Source: Thiothrix sp. (GTDB lineage Bacteria; Pseudomonadota; Gammaproteobacteria; Thiotrichales; Thiotrichaceae). From it: a stretch of 64,000 nucleotides of DNA. Position 1 is the stretch's first letter, and each line of letters begins with the position of its first letter. The notes beneath the pieces were generated by a model. The model ran no database searches. It saw only the letters and a program-made list of their open reading frames with translations, and was not told the origin of the DNA. This document shows, piece by piece, positions 16,564 through 24,642 of the stretch. The stretch spans positions 310,001 through 374,000 of the forward strand of contig SSFA01000008.1 of the NCBI GenBank assembly GCA_008015155.1, read 5' to 3'. Made by a program: the position numbers and the translations under genes.

Positions 16564-18600
16564 ATGACACCGAACTGCCCTAAAGAGTGCCCAGCAAGAT
16601 CTAATTGCCAAGAGACTGAGAACGTAGAGCGCTGCTTGTTCTATATGCAAGGCCATAATATTAGCTTATCTGAAGCACTCACCAAGAATCGCTCCACTAA
16701 CAAAACGGTAGAAGATCTTAAAGAAAATGGTCAGGATTTTGAGTGGTATCCCACGACTCAAACTATGCTTGAGGCCATCCAAGCAGATAGCAAAACACAG
16801 CTATATAAAAATTCAGAGCATATAAACCTAAACGTCCTCGACTGTGGCGCGGGTGACGGTCGCGCCTTGAATTTCCTCGCAGGTAAAGGCAGTAAATACG
16901 CGATTGAAAAAAGCACCATCCTGCTAGCGCAACAAGCGCGGGATGTTATCCCAGTCGGCACCGACTTTTATCAATCCACATTAATTGATAAGGAAGTTGA
17001 TCTAGTATTCAGCAATCCCCCCTACTCTGAATATGAGCAATGGGCTGTGAAGATAATTAAAGAGGCCAACGCGCCCCTAATTTACCTAATTGTTCCCGAG
17101 CGCTGGTCACGCTCAGAGTCAATTAAAACAGCCCTAGAACTACGGGAAGTAAAAGAAGCTAAAGTAATTTATACCGGTGACTTTTTGGATGCTGACCGAT
17201 CAGCACGCGCGAGGATTAACATTATCCGCATCGACACTCGCTATAAACGGTCGCATTATTCACAAAACCGACTCAATGTTGATCCCTTTGATCTTTGGTT
17301 CGCCGAGGCGTTCCCCAATCCAGAAGAGCTGGGCGAGCCTTCTCGCCATGCAGATGAACAGATCTTAAAAGATAACCTGAAGCAAGAGCTGGTCACAGGT
17401 CAGAACCTGATTGATATTTTAGTGACGCTTTACAATCGCCAGCTTGAAAAACTTCGCAATAATTACACAGCGGCCTTATCCCTAGATCCTGAACTCATGC
17501 AGGAACTGGGTATAAAATCCAGTGAGTTAGCAAAGGCCGTTAAGCAAAAAATCAAAGGTTTAAAAAATCTTTACTGGAAAGAACTTTTTCTCAATTATGA
17601 ATCAATTACCAGTCGATTAACTAGCAAGACACGTAAGAAAATACTGGACAAATTAAGCGCGAATACCAGTGTGGATTTTAATCACGAAAATGCATACGCC
17701 GTGACGATGTGGGTGATCCGTAACGCGAATCACTATTATGACCAGCAGTTAGTTGATCTTGTTGAAGATATGGTAAGAAAGGCTAATGTAATCCTCTATA
17801 CATCCAACAAGCGCACGTTTGGAGATGAGGATTGGCGCTATGACTGGTATGAGCAAGCACCCAAAGAACTGAGCCACTATCAGCTAGAATTAAGGATCGT
17901 TTTAGATCGCTGTGGCGGCATCAATACCTCACAATGGACGTGGGAGCGTGAGAAGTATAAAGGTCTGACTGAATCAGCGTTTAACCTGCTTAATGACATC
18001 GTTATTGTTGCCGCTAATCTGGGCTATCAAAGCTTGCATAGAGCCGACTCGTTTTTCTGGGAGTCCGGCAAGGGCAATGAATTTACCTTAGTCAAGGGTG
18101 GTGCTCGCATAGGCTCACTGATGAATGTACGCGCTTTTAAAAACGGTAATATCCATATTAAGTTTGACCAGTCCTTTATGCGCCGCTTGAATATTGAGTT
18201 CGGGCGACTAAAAGGATGGGTAAAGGACTGGAGTGAGGCCGCGCAGGAGATGGATATTCCCGACGAAGAAGCTAAGCAGGGATTTAACTCCCAGTTTAAA
18301 CTGGGAAATGTCACAGCTCTACTATTGACCGCAGAGAATCCAAATATTCACAATGAATATGCTGCTGCTGAAGCAGAGGATCAGCTAAAAGCTAGACATA
18401 CTAGCGCGCCCGTTGATGATCCGATTATCTTCACTGCTAAAAAGCAAGATCCTACAGAGGAGCAAACAATCATTAAGCTTGATGAGCCAGAACAGCAAGT
18501 CAAACCTAACACAACAGCCAAACAAATGCCCCCTGATCCGCTAATATTACGTGGCAACCACCCTAGCACTGATGTTATGCAGTGGAAACTACGATTTTAA
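16564..18600 (+). CDS. DNA methyltransferase with DUF4942-type C-terminal domain
   Basis: A 678-residue protein. The ATG at 16564 has GGAG 8 bases upstream and is chosen over a GTG at 16540. The N-terminus carries a Cys cluster (CPKECPARSNC). The SAM-binding motif is VLDCGAGDGRA near residue 97, and the catalytic motif IV SNPPYSEYEQW near residue 150 is typical of N6-adenine DNA methyltransferases. The C-terminal half (about 370-560) is the DUF4942-like helical region found fused to such enzymes on phages and plasmids. No restriction partner is nearby, so it is probably for protection of phage DNA. Confidence 0.75.
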   Translation: MTPNCPKECPARSNCQETENVERCLFYMQGHNISLSEALTKNRSTNKTVEDLKENGQDFEWYPTTQTMLEAIQADSKTQLYKNSEHINLNVLDCGAGDGRALNFLAGKGSKYAIEKSTILLAQQARDVIPVGTDFYQSTLIDKEVDLVFSNPPYSEYEQWAVKIIKEANAPLIYLIVPERWSRSESIKTALELREVKEAKVIYTGDFLDADRSARARINIIRIDTRYKRSHYSQNRLNVDPFDLWFAEAFPNPEELGEPSRHADEQILKDNLKQELVTGQNLIDILVTLYNRQLEKLRNNYTAALSLDPELMQELGIKSSELAKAVKQKIKGLKNLYWKELFLNYESITSRLTSKTRKKILDKLSANTSVDFNHENAYAVTMWVIRNANHYYDQQLVDLVEDMVRKANVILYTSNKRTFGDEDWRYDWYEQAPKELSHYQLELRIVLDRCGGINTSQWTWEREKYKGLTESAFNLLNDIVIVAANLGYQSLHRADSFFWESGKGNEFTLVKGGARIGSLMNVRAFKNGNIHIKFDQSFMRRLNIEFGRLKGWVKDWSEAAQEMDIPDEEAKQGFNSQFKLGNVTALLLTAENPNIHNEYAAAEAEDQLKARHTSAPVDDPIIFTAKKQDPTEEQTIIKLDEPEQQVKPNTTAKQMPPDPLILRGNHPSTDVMQWKLRF

Positions 18601-18614
18601 AATGAGCTGCGACC

Positions 18615-18911
18615 ATGAAAAAACAAAACAAATTATCGTTTGAATCCGTCACAGAAAATTTAACACGCGACGTAAACTGGCACCTTGGCGCTGATGTTAA
18701 TGAGATCGTTTTTCGAAAAGTGGAAGCTGTTTTTAAAAAACGAGTGAATAGAGAAGCCGCGTTATGGACTATCTATATAGTCGATTTTTTAGAGCTAGCA
18801 CGCAGTGCGGCAGAAGTGAACCAAGCCTGGAACAGCTACACAGCCGAGCAGCAACAGTTCATTACAGCAGCAATTAAACCTATCCTCGACAATGAGGACA
18901 ACTGGTTTTAA
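18615..18911 (+). CDS. Small phage protein, unknown
   Basis: A 98-residue helical protein, 14 bases after the methyltransferase and in the same operon. No motif recognised. Confidence 0.5.
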   Translation: MKKQNKLSFESVTENLTRDVNWHLGADVNEIVFRKVEAVFKKRVNREAALWTIYIVDFLELARSAAEVNQAWNSYTAEQQQFITAAIKPILDNEDNWF

Positions 18912-18967
18912 CCCATTAACCTATTAACTAGCCTTGCCCGTTTGACGGGTGAGGCTCAAGGATTACT

Positions 18968-19249
18968 ATGAATCGCAAACCAACTTATAGTCCCGATACA
19001 TCAAGCTACATTGCTCCAACACCAGAAGAGCTGGAGTATATTTTATTTAAGCAGATCGTACCTGCTTTGGGCATCCAAGAAAGCAAGGGCGCTTCACTAT
19101 CAGCCCTTGCTGACATTGACAGAAAGAAGATTGGTCAGTGGTGCTCAGGCAATGGGCAAATCCCTTACTCTGTTTTGTATACTATTATCCATAAAGGACT
19201 GAACATAAAAATCACTTGCGACAACTGGCGGCAGGAGATTGGTCTATGA
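18968..19249 (+). CDS. Small HTH-like phage protein
   Basis: A 93-residue protein. Residues about 40-75 (SLSALADIDRKKIGQWCSGNG) have the spacing of an XRE-type helix-turn-helix. A good SD (AAGGATT) precedes the ATG. The stop overlaps the start of the next gene (ATGA), so the two are translationally coupled. Probably a DNA-binding regulator; targets unknown. Confidence 0.5.
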   Translation: MNRKPTYSPDTSSYIAPTPEELEYILFKQIVPALGIQESKGASLSALADIDRKKIGQWCSGNGQIPYSVLYTIIHKGLNIKITCDNWRQEIGL

Positions 19250-19680
19250 ATACAGCAGAAATAATCGAAAAAATAATGGTTTTTTTGAACGAAAAGCCGG
19301 GAAGAAAGGCGGAAATAGCAAAAATCCGCTTGCCGGAACGAATGTATTACTACCTACTAGCTGATGCTGATAATAGAGGTATGGATACTTCCGAAAGAAA
19401 TCCGCGCTTATTAGGTATACTAATAGAGCCAGCAGCAGTCAATGATATAGAGTTCCAAACGCATAATGACCTTATACAATCATCAAGAGATGCAATGATC
19501 CAAGAGCTAGCTAACGAAATGCATGATGCCAGCTCAAGATTGATAAGTGGCCTACCTTTTGACACTAAAAAAATAGAATCACTAGCTAACAGATTAGGTG
19601 TAAAAGTAACCAAGGATAACGGAATACTAAGTATTTATGAGCTAAACCTATCCATGATCTATGAGCAAAAGCATGATTGA
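19246..19680 (+). CDS. Phage protein, unknown
   Basis: A 144-residue protein. The ATG at 19246, overlapping the previous stop, is preferred over the upstream start of the ORF track. It is helical, with a basic first third (EKPGRKAEIAKIRLPERMYYYL). No family recognised. Confidence 0.5.
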   Translation: MNTAEIIEKIMVFLNEKPGRKAEIAKIRLPERMYYYLLADADNRGMDTSERNPRLLGILIEPAAVNDIEFQTHNDLIQSSRDAMIQELANEMHDASSRLISGLPFDTKKIESLANRLGVKVTKDNGILSIYELNLSMIYEQKHD

Positions 19681-19866
19681 CTTAGCCCCCCTATTAATTT
19701 TTGCAATAGCCATTGCTATCTACTACTACATTTCAACTAATAAAAAGCAATAGCTGCTACTGATGAAAATTGTGAGCCTTCGGAAATACTAGAGCTACTT
19801 AAGCTTGGCATAAAGCTTAAGCAAGAATCAGAAAAAATAGCTAATCAGTATCAGAGCGGTTGTTAA
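19673..19866 (+). pseudogene. Small single-pass membrane protein, interrupted by a frameshift at an A5 run
   Basis: From ATG 19673 (or in-frame ATG 19661) one reads a 26-residue peptide, MIDLAPLLIFAIAIAIYYY plus a short basic tail, ending at TAG 19751. The -1 frame continues open from the AAAAA run (19742-19746) to TAA at 19864-19866 and gives an amphipathic, charged helix (EILELLKLGIKLKQESEKIA). Adding one A joins them into a TM anchor plus cytoplasmic coil of about 64 residues. It may be a sequencing error, a decayed gene or programmed frameshifting; the short form alone is also possible. Confidence 0.45.
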
Positions 19867-20089
19867 TCCGCCGCTCATGCTCAATCTGCTTGCGCCGTTC
19901 GTCACGAATGGTTTTCCAAATCGTGACGAGTCCCACCGCAATACCCACCAGTAGCGATACAACGCCCAGCGAAGAGCGCACTGGTTCGCTAGAAAACAGC
20001 GTAAAAAACCCCTGGAATGAGGTAAACATAGCCACAGTTAGCAACCCTATTTTTGTTGTTAGCATGTTAGTAACGTCCTGAGTTGTCAT
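19841..20089 (-). CDS. Holin-like two-TM protein
   Basis: An 82-residue protein; the ATG at 20089 has AGGAG 7 bases upstream. Two hydrophobic segments (about 12-30 and 39-58) are followed by a highly charged tail (RDERRKQIEHERR), the layout of class II holins. It directly follows the putative lysis protein gene at 20112-21614 and is the last gene of the early/lysis minus-strand unit; its 3' end overlaps the convergent small gene. It would permeabilise the inner membrane at lysis. Confidence 0.6.
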   Translation of the reverse strand: MTTQDVTNMLTTKIGLLTVAMFTSFQGFFTLFSSEPVRSSLGVVSLLVGIAVGLVTIWKTIRDERRKQIEHERRINNRSDTD

Positions 20090-20111
20090 GATGCGCTCCT
20101 TTTGACAATCA

Positions 20112-21614
20112 TCAACGCTGCAATAATTCACCCGCTAATTCGCGACCCTTCCACCACCAAAATGCCCCTACAACAATCAACAGTAAACACACAGTATTAG
20201 CGACCACCAGAATGGTGAGCCAGTCTGCACCCGATTGAGCGACACTAGTCACCGTATCAGTCGCTTTTGTGACCAGCTCTTGGTTCGTCATGCCCACTGT
20301 CGCGCCCACTGTAGTAGCCGCAGCACCCGCACCACCCACGCCAATAGCCACCGAACCTTGGCGCTCTTTAGATTGCATTTTGGGCTTAGGCTGTATTTGT
20401 TTTTCTTGCGGCATGCGTAACCCGGCCATCATCAAAGCCGTATCAATTTGAGTATCTGAGTAAGGCATGAGCCACCCATTTTCAAACTCAATCATGGCAG
20501 TTAACATAGCTTTTGCCACCTGATAATCCCTTACAGCCACAGTTTCATCAGGATCAATACGCATTCTGTTTGCCACATGCGACACGTAAGCAGAGGTTTG
20601 TTCTTTGGTATTATCCGCTGAGTCACCACGGTAGGGACTCCAGCGGTTAATCATTTTGCGTACCGTATTCAGTGAGTATTTTTGCTGGTACATCAGCAAT
20701 AAATGCACAGCAGCACGCATGCCATATTCTGGTTGAACAAATTTCAATAAATCCGAGCGACGATTAGCTACTTGCCGCATCCAACTTGGCATATCTTTTG
20801 GTGCCACTTCGCCTTGCCAGTCGTCATATTTCTTGATAGCGCACGGATTGTTGTAAAGGATTCCAACCGTCACGTCTTCAGGCTTGATTCCCAATTTTTC
20901 CGCTGCGTTATAAACCTCAACCATCATAGTACCCTCAACTTTTCCATCCACATTGATAGCCGTACAACCTGAGCTATCAATGCCATTCAAATTGCGGAAC
21001 CGCACAGCTCCGCCCCCTGTTACATTTTCAACGTGACAATCGCGTGCTTCAGCAAATGTGATCGCGTGTTCTGGATGACAGCCAGGCAAGCTAATATTGC
21101 GAATACACCAGCCTTCAAAAACTCCGTCACTGAACATCAGTCCTTGGTAGTTTTTGCGTGCAAGCGGATGATTAGATTCCACCACCACAACAACATCTAT
21201 AACACCTCCTACTGCATTCCCCCGCCATTGAACTACGTCTGGGTGATAGAGTTCATCAGAGAGCATCTTGAGCAAATTGCTGGCCTTTAAATGTGTAATA
21301 AAGGGCCGTTGACCATCGCCTTGTATTACATCGCCACTGATTAAATCAGCCTCAATCTGCTCAATTGAGCAGTTATTGCCGCGAATCTCCACCCCTACAT
21401 GCAGTCGATTCAATACGAGTTTTTTAATCGTGACATTATCGGCAAAGATCACTACCCCATTGGCCACACTACCATTCCAAGTATCAATGCTAGAATCATC
21501 AGCAGCCCCATCGACTACTAATAAATCGAGCATTAACCCAGATTCTTTGCGATCAATAGCACCCAGCCACTGGCCACACTGCCCAGCTTGTTGTGTGATT
21601 AATCGCTGACTCAC
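20112..21614 (-). CDS. Beta-helix + P5-like lytic/structural protein with C-terminal membrane anchor
   Basis: A 500-residue protein starting at GTG 21614 that overlaps the stop of a small lipoprotein gene (GTGA). Residues about 25-240 are a right-handed beta-helix-like region. Residues about 295-395 match the domain often annotated as phage structural protein P5 (MRAAVHLLLMYQQKYSLNTV followed by the INRW and YVSHVA motifs), believed to act on peptidoglycan. The last 60 residues hold a Gly/Ala-rich linker, one TM segment (LTILVVANTVCLLLIVVGAF) and WWWKGRE. The place between lipoprotein and holin-like genes suggests lysis or entry. The fusion is unusual. Confidence 0.6.
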   Translation of the reverse strand: MSQRLITQQAGQCGQWLGAIDRKESGLMLDLLVVDGAADDSSIDTWNGSVANGVVIFADNVTIKKLVLNRLHVGVEIRGNNCSIEQIEADLISGDVIQGDGQRPFITHLKASNLLKMLSDELYHPDVVQWRGNAVGGVIDVVVVVESNHPLARKNYQGLMFSDGVFEGWCIRNISLPGCHPEHAITFAEARDCHVENVTGGGAVRFRNLNGIDSSGCTAINVDGKVEGTMMVEVYNAAEKLGIKPEDVTVGILYNNPCAIKKYDDWQGEVAPKDMPSWMRQVANRRSDLLKFVQPEYGMRAAVHLLLMYQQKYSLNTVRKMINRWSPYRGDSADNTKEQTSAYVSHVANRMRIDPDETVAVRDYQVAKAMLTAMIEFENGWLMPYSDTQIDTALMMAGLRMPQEKQIQPKPKMQSKERQGSVAIGVGGAGAAATTVGATVGMTNQELVTKATDTVTSVAQSGADWLTILVVANTVCLLLIVVGAFWWWKGRELAGELLQR

Positions 21615-21730
21615 TGCTGTAGCTCCACTTTTTCAGCAAGCGATACGTGCACATGCACGGTCAGATGACTGCATGCACTCACCAGCACCAGTGCTGTGAT
21701 ATACACCAAAGCTAAGGCTAATCCCTTCAT
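21611..21730 (-). CDS. 39-residue lipoprotein of the lysis block
   Basis: A gene missed by the ORF track: MKGLALALVYITALVLVSAC with lipobox LVSAC, leaving a mature peptide of about 20 residues (CSHLTVHVHVSLAEKVELQQ). It overlaps the next gene by 4 bases and lies 1 base after the N4 gp49-like gene. A tiny outer-membrane lipoprotein beside holin-like and lytic genes suggests an o-spanin (Rz1-like) role, though no separate i-spanin was recognised. Confidence 0.55.
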   Translation of the reverse strand: MKGLALALVYITALVLVSACSHLTVHVHVSLAEKVELQQ

Positions 21731-21731
21731 G

Positions 21732-22040
21732 TTACTGCTGAGCATCCCAAAGCTTTTGCTTTAACAAATACCCCTCTAACGCCCAAATTTTTTCACGAGC
21801 ATGCTGACGAGCAACCTTTTTTCCAATGTCAGAATCAAAATTTTCTCGTGATACTGAAGAGCTTTCACCCGTGACAATGAACCCATTGCGCAGCTTTAAC
21901 GCACACACCGTTAATGTTGTCCCTTCAAAAACGTGGTAATCCTCACCGACGATCACCTCATCAATAAGCGCTGGTGTAAGACGTGGTGCATTCAAGCCCT
22001 TATCTTTAATTTCTTGCTCAATCTGTTGTTCATTCGACAT
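21732..22040 (-). CDS. N4 gp49 / Sf6 gp66-family protein
   Basis: A 102-residue protein; the ATG at 22040 with AAGGA upstream is preferred over the longer ORF. It has the family pattern: APRLTPALIDEVI, then LTVCALKLRNGFIVTGESS, ENFDSDIGKKVARQHAREKIW and LEGYLLKQKL at the end. Members are common in phages of Proteobacteria next to lysis genes; the function is not established. Confidence 0.75.
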   Translation of the reverse strand: MSNEQQIEQEIKDKGLNAPRLTPALIDEVIVGEDYHVFEGTTLTVCALKLRNGFIVTGESSSVSRENFDSDIGKKVARQHAREKIWALEGYLLKQKLWDAQQ

Positions 22041-22524
22041 GATTTTCTTTCCTTTGAACTTTAATAAACATCGGCACAGCTCGACTATCAAACGACTGCA
22101 CACTATCCCAGCGCATACCAAACAATGGATCAGCCACACGCACTAAGCCGTCACGAAGCTCATAAGCCACAACAAAATGATGAGCGATTCCAATATTAGT
22201 GAGGGCTGCGACCGCGCCACTGTCAACAAGCGATTCGGCCACTGAAAAACCAGACTGCACCTGATAATGAATACCTTTATTGACTAGATGCTGCTCAATA
22301 TCATTGAGTGTCCATAGCCCATTTTTCTTAGTGAGCTTACGCGCCTCAGCGACTGACGATTGACCGCCCGAAAAATTGACAAGCATGGCAGCACTGGCCG
22401 GGCCACACTCCGTGACATTGAATCCCTGCCCCACATAATTTGGCTCTAGCTGTCTGGCTTGCTGCTGTGATGCACAAGCACTTAACGCTAGTGCGAATAA
22501 AGCAGAGATAACGACTTTAAACAC
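22030..22524 (-). CDS. C39-like papain-fold lipoprotein
   Basis: A 164-residue protein from GTG 22524. An N-terminal lipoprotein signal ends in lipobox LSAC (residue about 17). The mature part has the C39-like catalytic pattern: CGPASAAM around residue 40, HHFVVAYE around 120 and ADP around 135, corresponding to Cys, His and Asp of bacteriocin-processing peptidases. It is anchored in the envelope and may cut a peptide or crosslink there. Its end overlaps the next gene by 11 bases. C39-like lipoproteins are unusual in a phage lysis region. Confidence 0.65.
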   Translation of the reverse strand: MFKVVISALFALALSACASQQQARQLEPNYVGQGFNVTECGPASAAMLVNFSGGQSSVAEARKLTKKNGLWTLNDIEQHLVNKGIHYQVQSGFSVAESLVDSGAVAALTNIGIAHHFVVAYELRDGLVRVADPLFGMRWDSVQSFDSRAVPMFIKVQRKENHVE

Positions 22525-22567
22525 GGACTAATCCAGCTAATTAATATCTGCCATTATCCCTTTAATG

Positions 22568-22594
22568 AAAAAAGCCACCGTAGCGGTGGCTTTT
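22568..22594 (-). terminator. Rho-independent terminator after 22617-22796
   Basis: A 10-bp stem AAGCCACCG/CGGTGGCTT with a three-base loop and T-run on the minus strand. Confidence 0.8.
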
Positions 22595-22616
22595 ATGGAA
22601 GATTTTAAACGATTAA

Positions 22617-22796
22617 CTAGCGTGATTTACGCAACGATGGAAAGACAGGTCGCATCGGTGGATGACCACCGGTTGATGTGCTTGGCTTCACTGTTTGTCC
22701 TTGCCCTGGAGCCTGTGGTTTTGGAGCTTCCTGTTTCACCGGTGTATTGGCTTGAGTCGTTGTGAAATTTCCGTTACAGCCGCCGCATGTACTCAT
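22617..22796 (-). CDS. 59-residue proline-rich small protein
   Basis: Not in the ORF track: it starts MSTCGGCNGNF (possible metal-binding CxxC), continues through a Pro/Gln/Lys-rich linker and ends in a basic tail (RPVFPSLRKSR). It is directly followed by a terminator, which supports a real gene end. Function unknown. Confidence 0.5.
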   Translation of the reverse strand: MSTCGGCNGNFTTTQANTPVKQEAPKPQAPGQGQTVKPSTSTGGHPPMRPVFPSLRKSR

Positions 22797-22799
22797 TTT

Positions 22800-22994
22800 T
22801 TAACTACCTACTAAATAACCAATCACGAGGCCGATTGGCAGACCTAATATAAATGTCCCCCGGTAGAAGCTACAGCAGTAGCAGTGATGCGCCCCTTTGT
22901 TCAAGACTGCAAACACAGCAAAGACTACACGCGCCCACCCATGGTGATGAGCATCAGTGTAACAAGGGTTTAAGTCGGGTCGGATAAAGCGCAT
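22800..22994 (-). CDS. Small His/Cys-containing membrane protein
   Basis: A 64-residue protein with a CYTDAHHHGWARVVF segment, HHCYCC around residue 37 and a C-terminal TM segment (FILGLPIGLVIGYLVG). It ends 3 bases before the proline-rich gene, so it is in the same unit. Function unknown. Confidence 0.45.
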   Translation of the reverse strand: MRFIRPDLNPCYTDAHHHGWARVVFAVFAVLNKGAHHCYCCSFYRGTFILGLPIGLVIGYLVGS

Positions 22995-23011
22995 TTTATG
23001 GATTCTCTTTA

Positions 23012-23449
23012 TTAGATTGGCTCAAAGACCAAAATAGGAATGGGGACTTCGCCCAAGATCCGCTCAATCATACTTTTAACATCAGACCAAATTAACCCGC
23101 CAAGCCCACAACCAAGTGCAGGGATAGCAATTCTTGAAATGTTTCGGTCATAGATTTCATAGCGGATATTAAACAAACACATCTCAACGTCGCGCAGATC
23201 AGATGGATTGCGCCAATGTCCTTTAGTGGCAGCATTTAAGATGAGTGGATTGTTTCCAAAAACGAACACATCACCGGCTTTTAACTTGCTATTATCACAA
23301 GCAGATTTGTATGCTAAAAAGTTATCGAAGAACCTATTTTTAAACTCTAGGGCTAAACCCTTTCCCATTACACCTACAGTGTTAACTGGGTTTACCAGAG
23401 CTTGAGCACCTGATTCAAAAATAGAGCCCTCTTTTCGGTATTCGATCAT
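23012..23449 (-). CDS. DarG/TARG1-type macrodomain protein (ADP-ribose hydrolase)
   Basis: A 145-residue single macrodomain. The hallmarks are ALVNPVNTVGVMGKGLA (residues 17-33), ATKGHWRNPS around 70-79 with the Lys used by DarG-type enzymes, and IPALGCGLGGLIW around 110-122. This subfamily removes ADP-ribose from DNA bases. It lacks the C-terminal DarT-binding domain of DarG, and no DarT-like gene lies beside it. It overlaps no neighbour but is coupled to the DUF1064 gene (abutting). Possible counter-defence. Confidence 0.75.
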   Translation of the reverse strand: MIEYRKEGSIFESGAQALVNPVNTVGVMGKGLALEFKNRFFDNFLAYKSACDNSKLKAGDVFVFGNNPLILNAATKGHWRNPSDLRDVEMCLFNIRYEIYDRNISRIAIPALGCGLGGLIWSDVKSMIERILGEVPIPILVFEPI

Positions 23450-23875
23450 TTAGAAGTCACCTCGCTTAATCACTTCAATCTCAAACGGATAGTGATGCTC
23501 AACTTCTCGCTTTTTAATCAAAAAATCAGAGGTTTCCACGCCCTTTGTATCAATGAATCGGCATGTTCCATCTGCATAGAACACCTGGAAATCAACAACA
23601 AGCTTAGTCCCACCAAGTAAATGAATAGGAACTTGCCTTAGAAAGAATAAAACCTGCTTTGCTTGCTGCTGTAGTTTAAGATGAAGATAGAAGTCACCCT
23701 CTAGCTTTGAATCAAATTTAATCCCATCATACTCAACCTGCCTCGCATTGAACTTATGGCGAGGCTGAGTTGCTATATGTTTTTCTTGTTTGCACTTCGA
23801 TAGCTTTGGCGCATCTTGATTACGCCAAGGCTTACCAAGAACTTCCTGTAATTGATCCTCACTGATACGAGTCAT
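23450..23875 (-). CDS. DUF1064-family phage nuclease-like protein
   Basis: A 141-residue protein matching the DUF1064 pattern: KFNARQVEYDGIKFDSKLEG (residues about 42-61), then VDFQVFYADG and IDTKG, an E...D...xTK arrangement typical of PD-(D/E)XK nucleases. In phages these are thought to resolve branched DNA. It lies downstream of replication genes, fitting a recombination role. Confidence 0.7.
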   Translation of the reverse strand: MTRISEDQLQEVLGKPWRNQDAPKLSKCKQEKHIATQPRHKFNARQVEYDGIKFDSKLEGDFYLHLKLQQQAKQVLFFLRQVPIHLLGGTKLVVDFQVFYADGTCRFIDTKGVETSDFLIKKREVEHHYPFEIEVIKRGDF

Positions 23876-23899
23876 CTGCTATTTTTACCCACAACTGCA

Positions 23900-24349
23900 C
23901 TAAGACTGAGCAGACTCATTACCTTTAAAAATCTGACTTATCGTAGGGTCACCACAAGTCACTTTATAAGGTTCTGTATAGGGTGCTAATAGTGTTAGCG
24001 GGCTTAATGGAAGTAATGGTAGCCTTCGCTTCACTGAAAGCAAGTCATCCAGTCTTGCCTCCAGTTGGTAGATCCGCTGGCTAAGCTTTTTATGCTCCTC
24101 AAATAACTGTTCATACGACACCGAGGCATCGACCCCCGCACGCGAAGTACGCCATTTTACGGTAGATAACTCCTCATCCCTGTTAATGTTTTCTAGCACA
24201 TTATCAGAAATGTGGTATCCAAGGGCTTGGGTAGCTTCTTGTGCGATAGCCTCGTATGTTCGCCCACCCAATTTCGCTAGATTCTGCTCCAGCCATTGCA
24301 CCAATTTATATTTCTCGGCGAATGCTAAATTACCTTTTGTCTTTTGCAT
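23900..24349 (-). CDS. Phage protein with HTH-like N-terminus and coiled coil
   Basis: A 149-residue protein; the ATG at 24349 has AAGGAG 6 bases upstream. Residues about 10-60 (LVQWLEQNLAKLGGRTYEAI and on) look like a DNA-binding helical bundle. Residues about 90-115 form a coiled coil (QLFEEHKKLSQRIYQLEARL). The tail is Leu/Pro rich. It may be a replication or transcription regulator; no family recognised. Confidence 0.5.
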   Translation of the reverse strand: MQKTKGNLAFAEKYKLVQWLEQNLAKLGGRTYEAIAQEATQALGYHISDNVLENINRDEELSTVKWRTSRAGVDASVSYEQLFEEHKKLSQRIYQLEARLDDLLSVKRRLPLLPLSPLTLLAPYTEPYKVTCGDPTISQIFKGNESAQS

Positions 24350-24362
24350 GGTAGCTCCTTGG

Positions 24363-24635
24363 TTAAAGCTCAATTATTCCGCTGACTGCTAGCGAAAACT
24401 TATCGCTCATGATTTTGGTAAGTGCTGTCATCTCTGATGCCTTCATCCCAGCATTATAAAATCCAGGTCTATACTTATCGTTCTTGTCATCTAGCAGTAG
24501 CAATACCGCTTTATTTGGGTAGTAGTCGTCTACACCTTTTTCAATATCATCAATAGCCTGCCGCAACATCTCTACTACTGATGTATGCTTAGCACTACCT
24601 GTATGAGCTGCCAAACTAGTAACGTTATCCTTCAT
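24363..24635 (-). CDS. Small phage protein, unknown
   Basis: A 90-residue protein; the ATG at 24635 with AGGTG upstream is preferred over TTG 24656. It contains an acidic YYPNKAVLLLLDDKNDK segment, and its style is that of the numerous small Leu/Asp proteins found in phage early operons. Function unknown. Confidence 0.45.
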   Translation of the reverse strand: MKDNVTSLAAHTGSAKHTSVVEMLRQAIDDIEKGVDDYYPNKAVLLLLDDKNDKYRPGFYNAGMKASEMTALTKIMSDKFSLAVSGIIEL

Positions 24636-24642
24636 CTGACAC

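Noticed and set aside
22565-22765. Plus-strand ORF of 66 residues
   Set aside because: It lies opposite the 59-residue minus-strand gene and begins inside its terminator.
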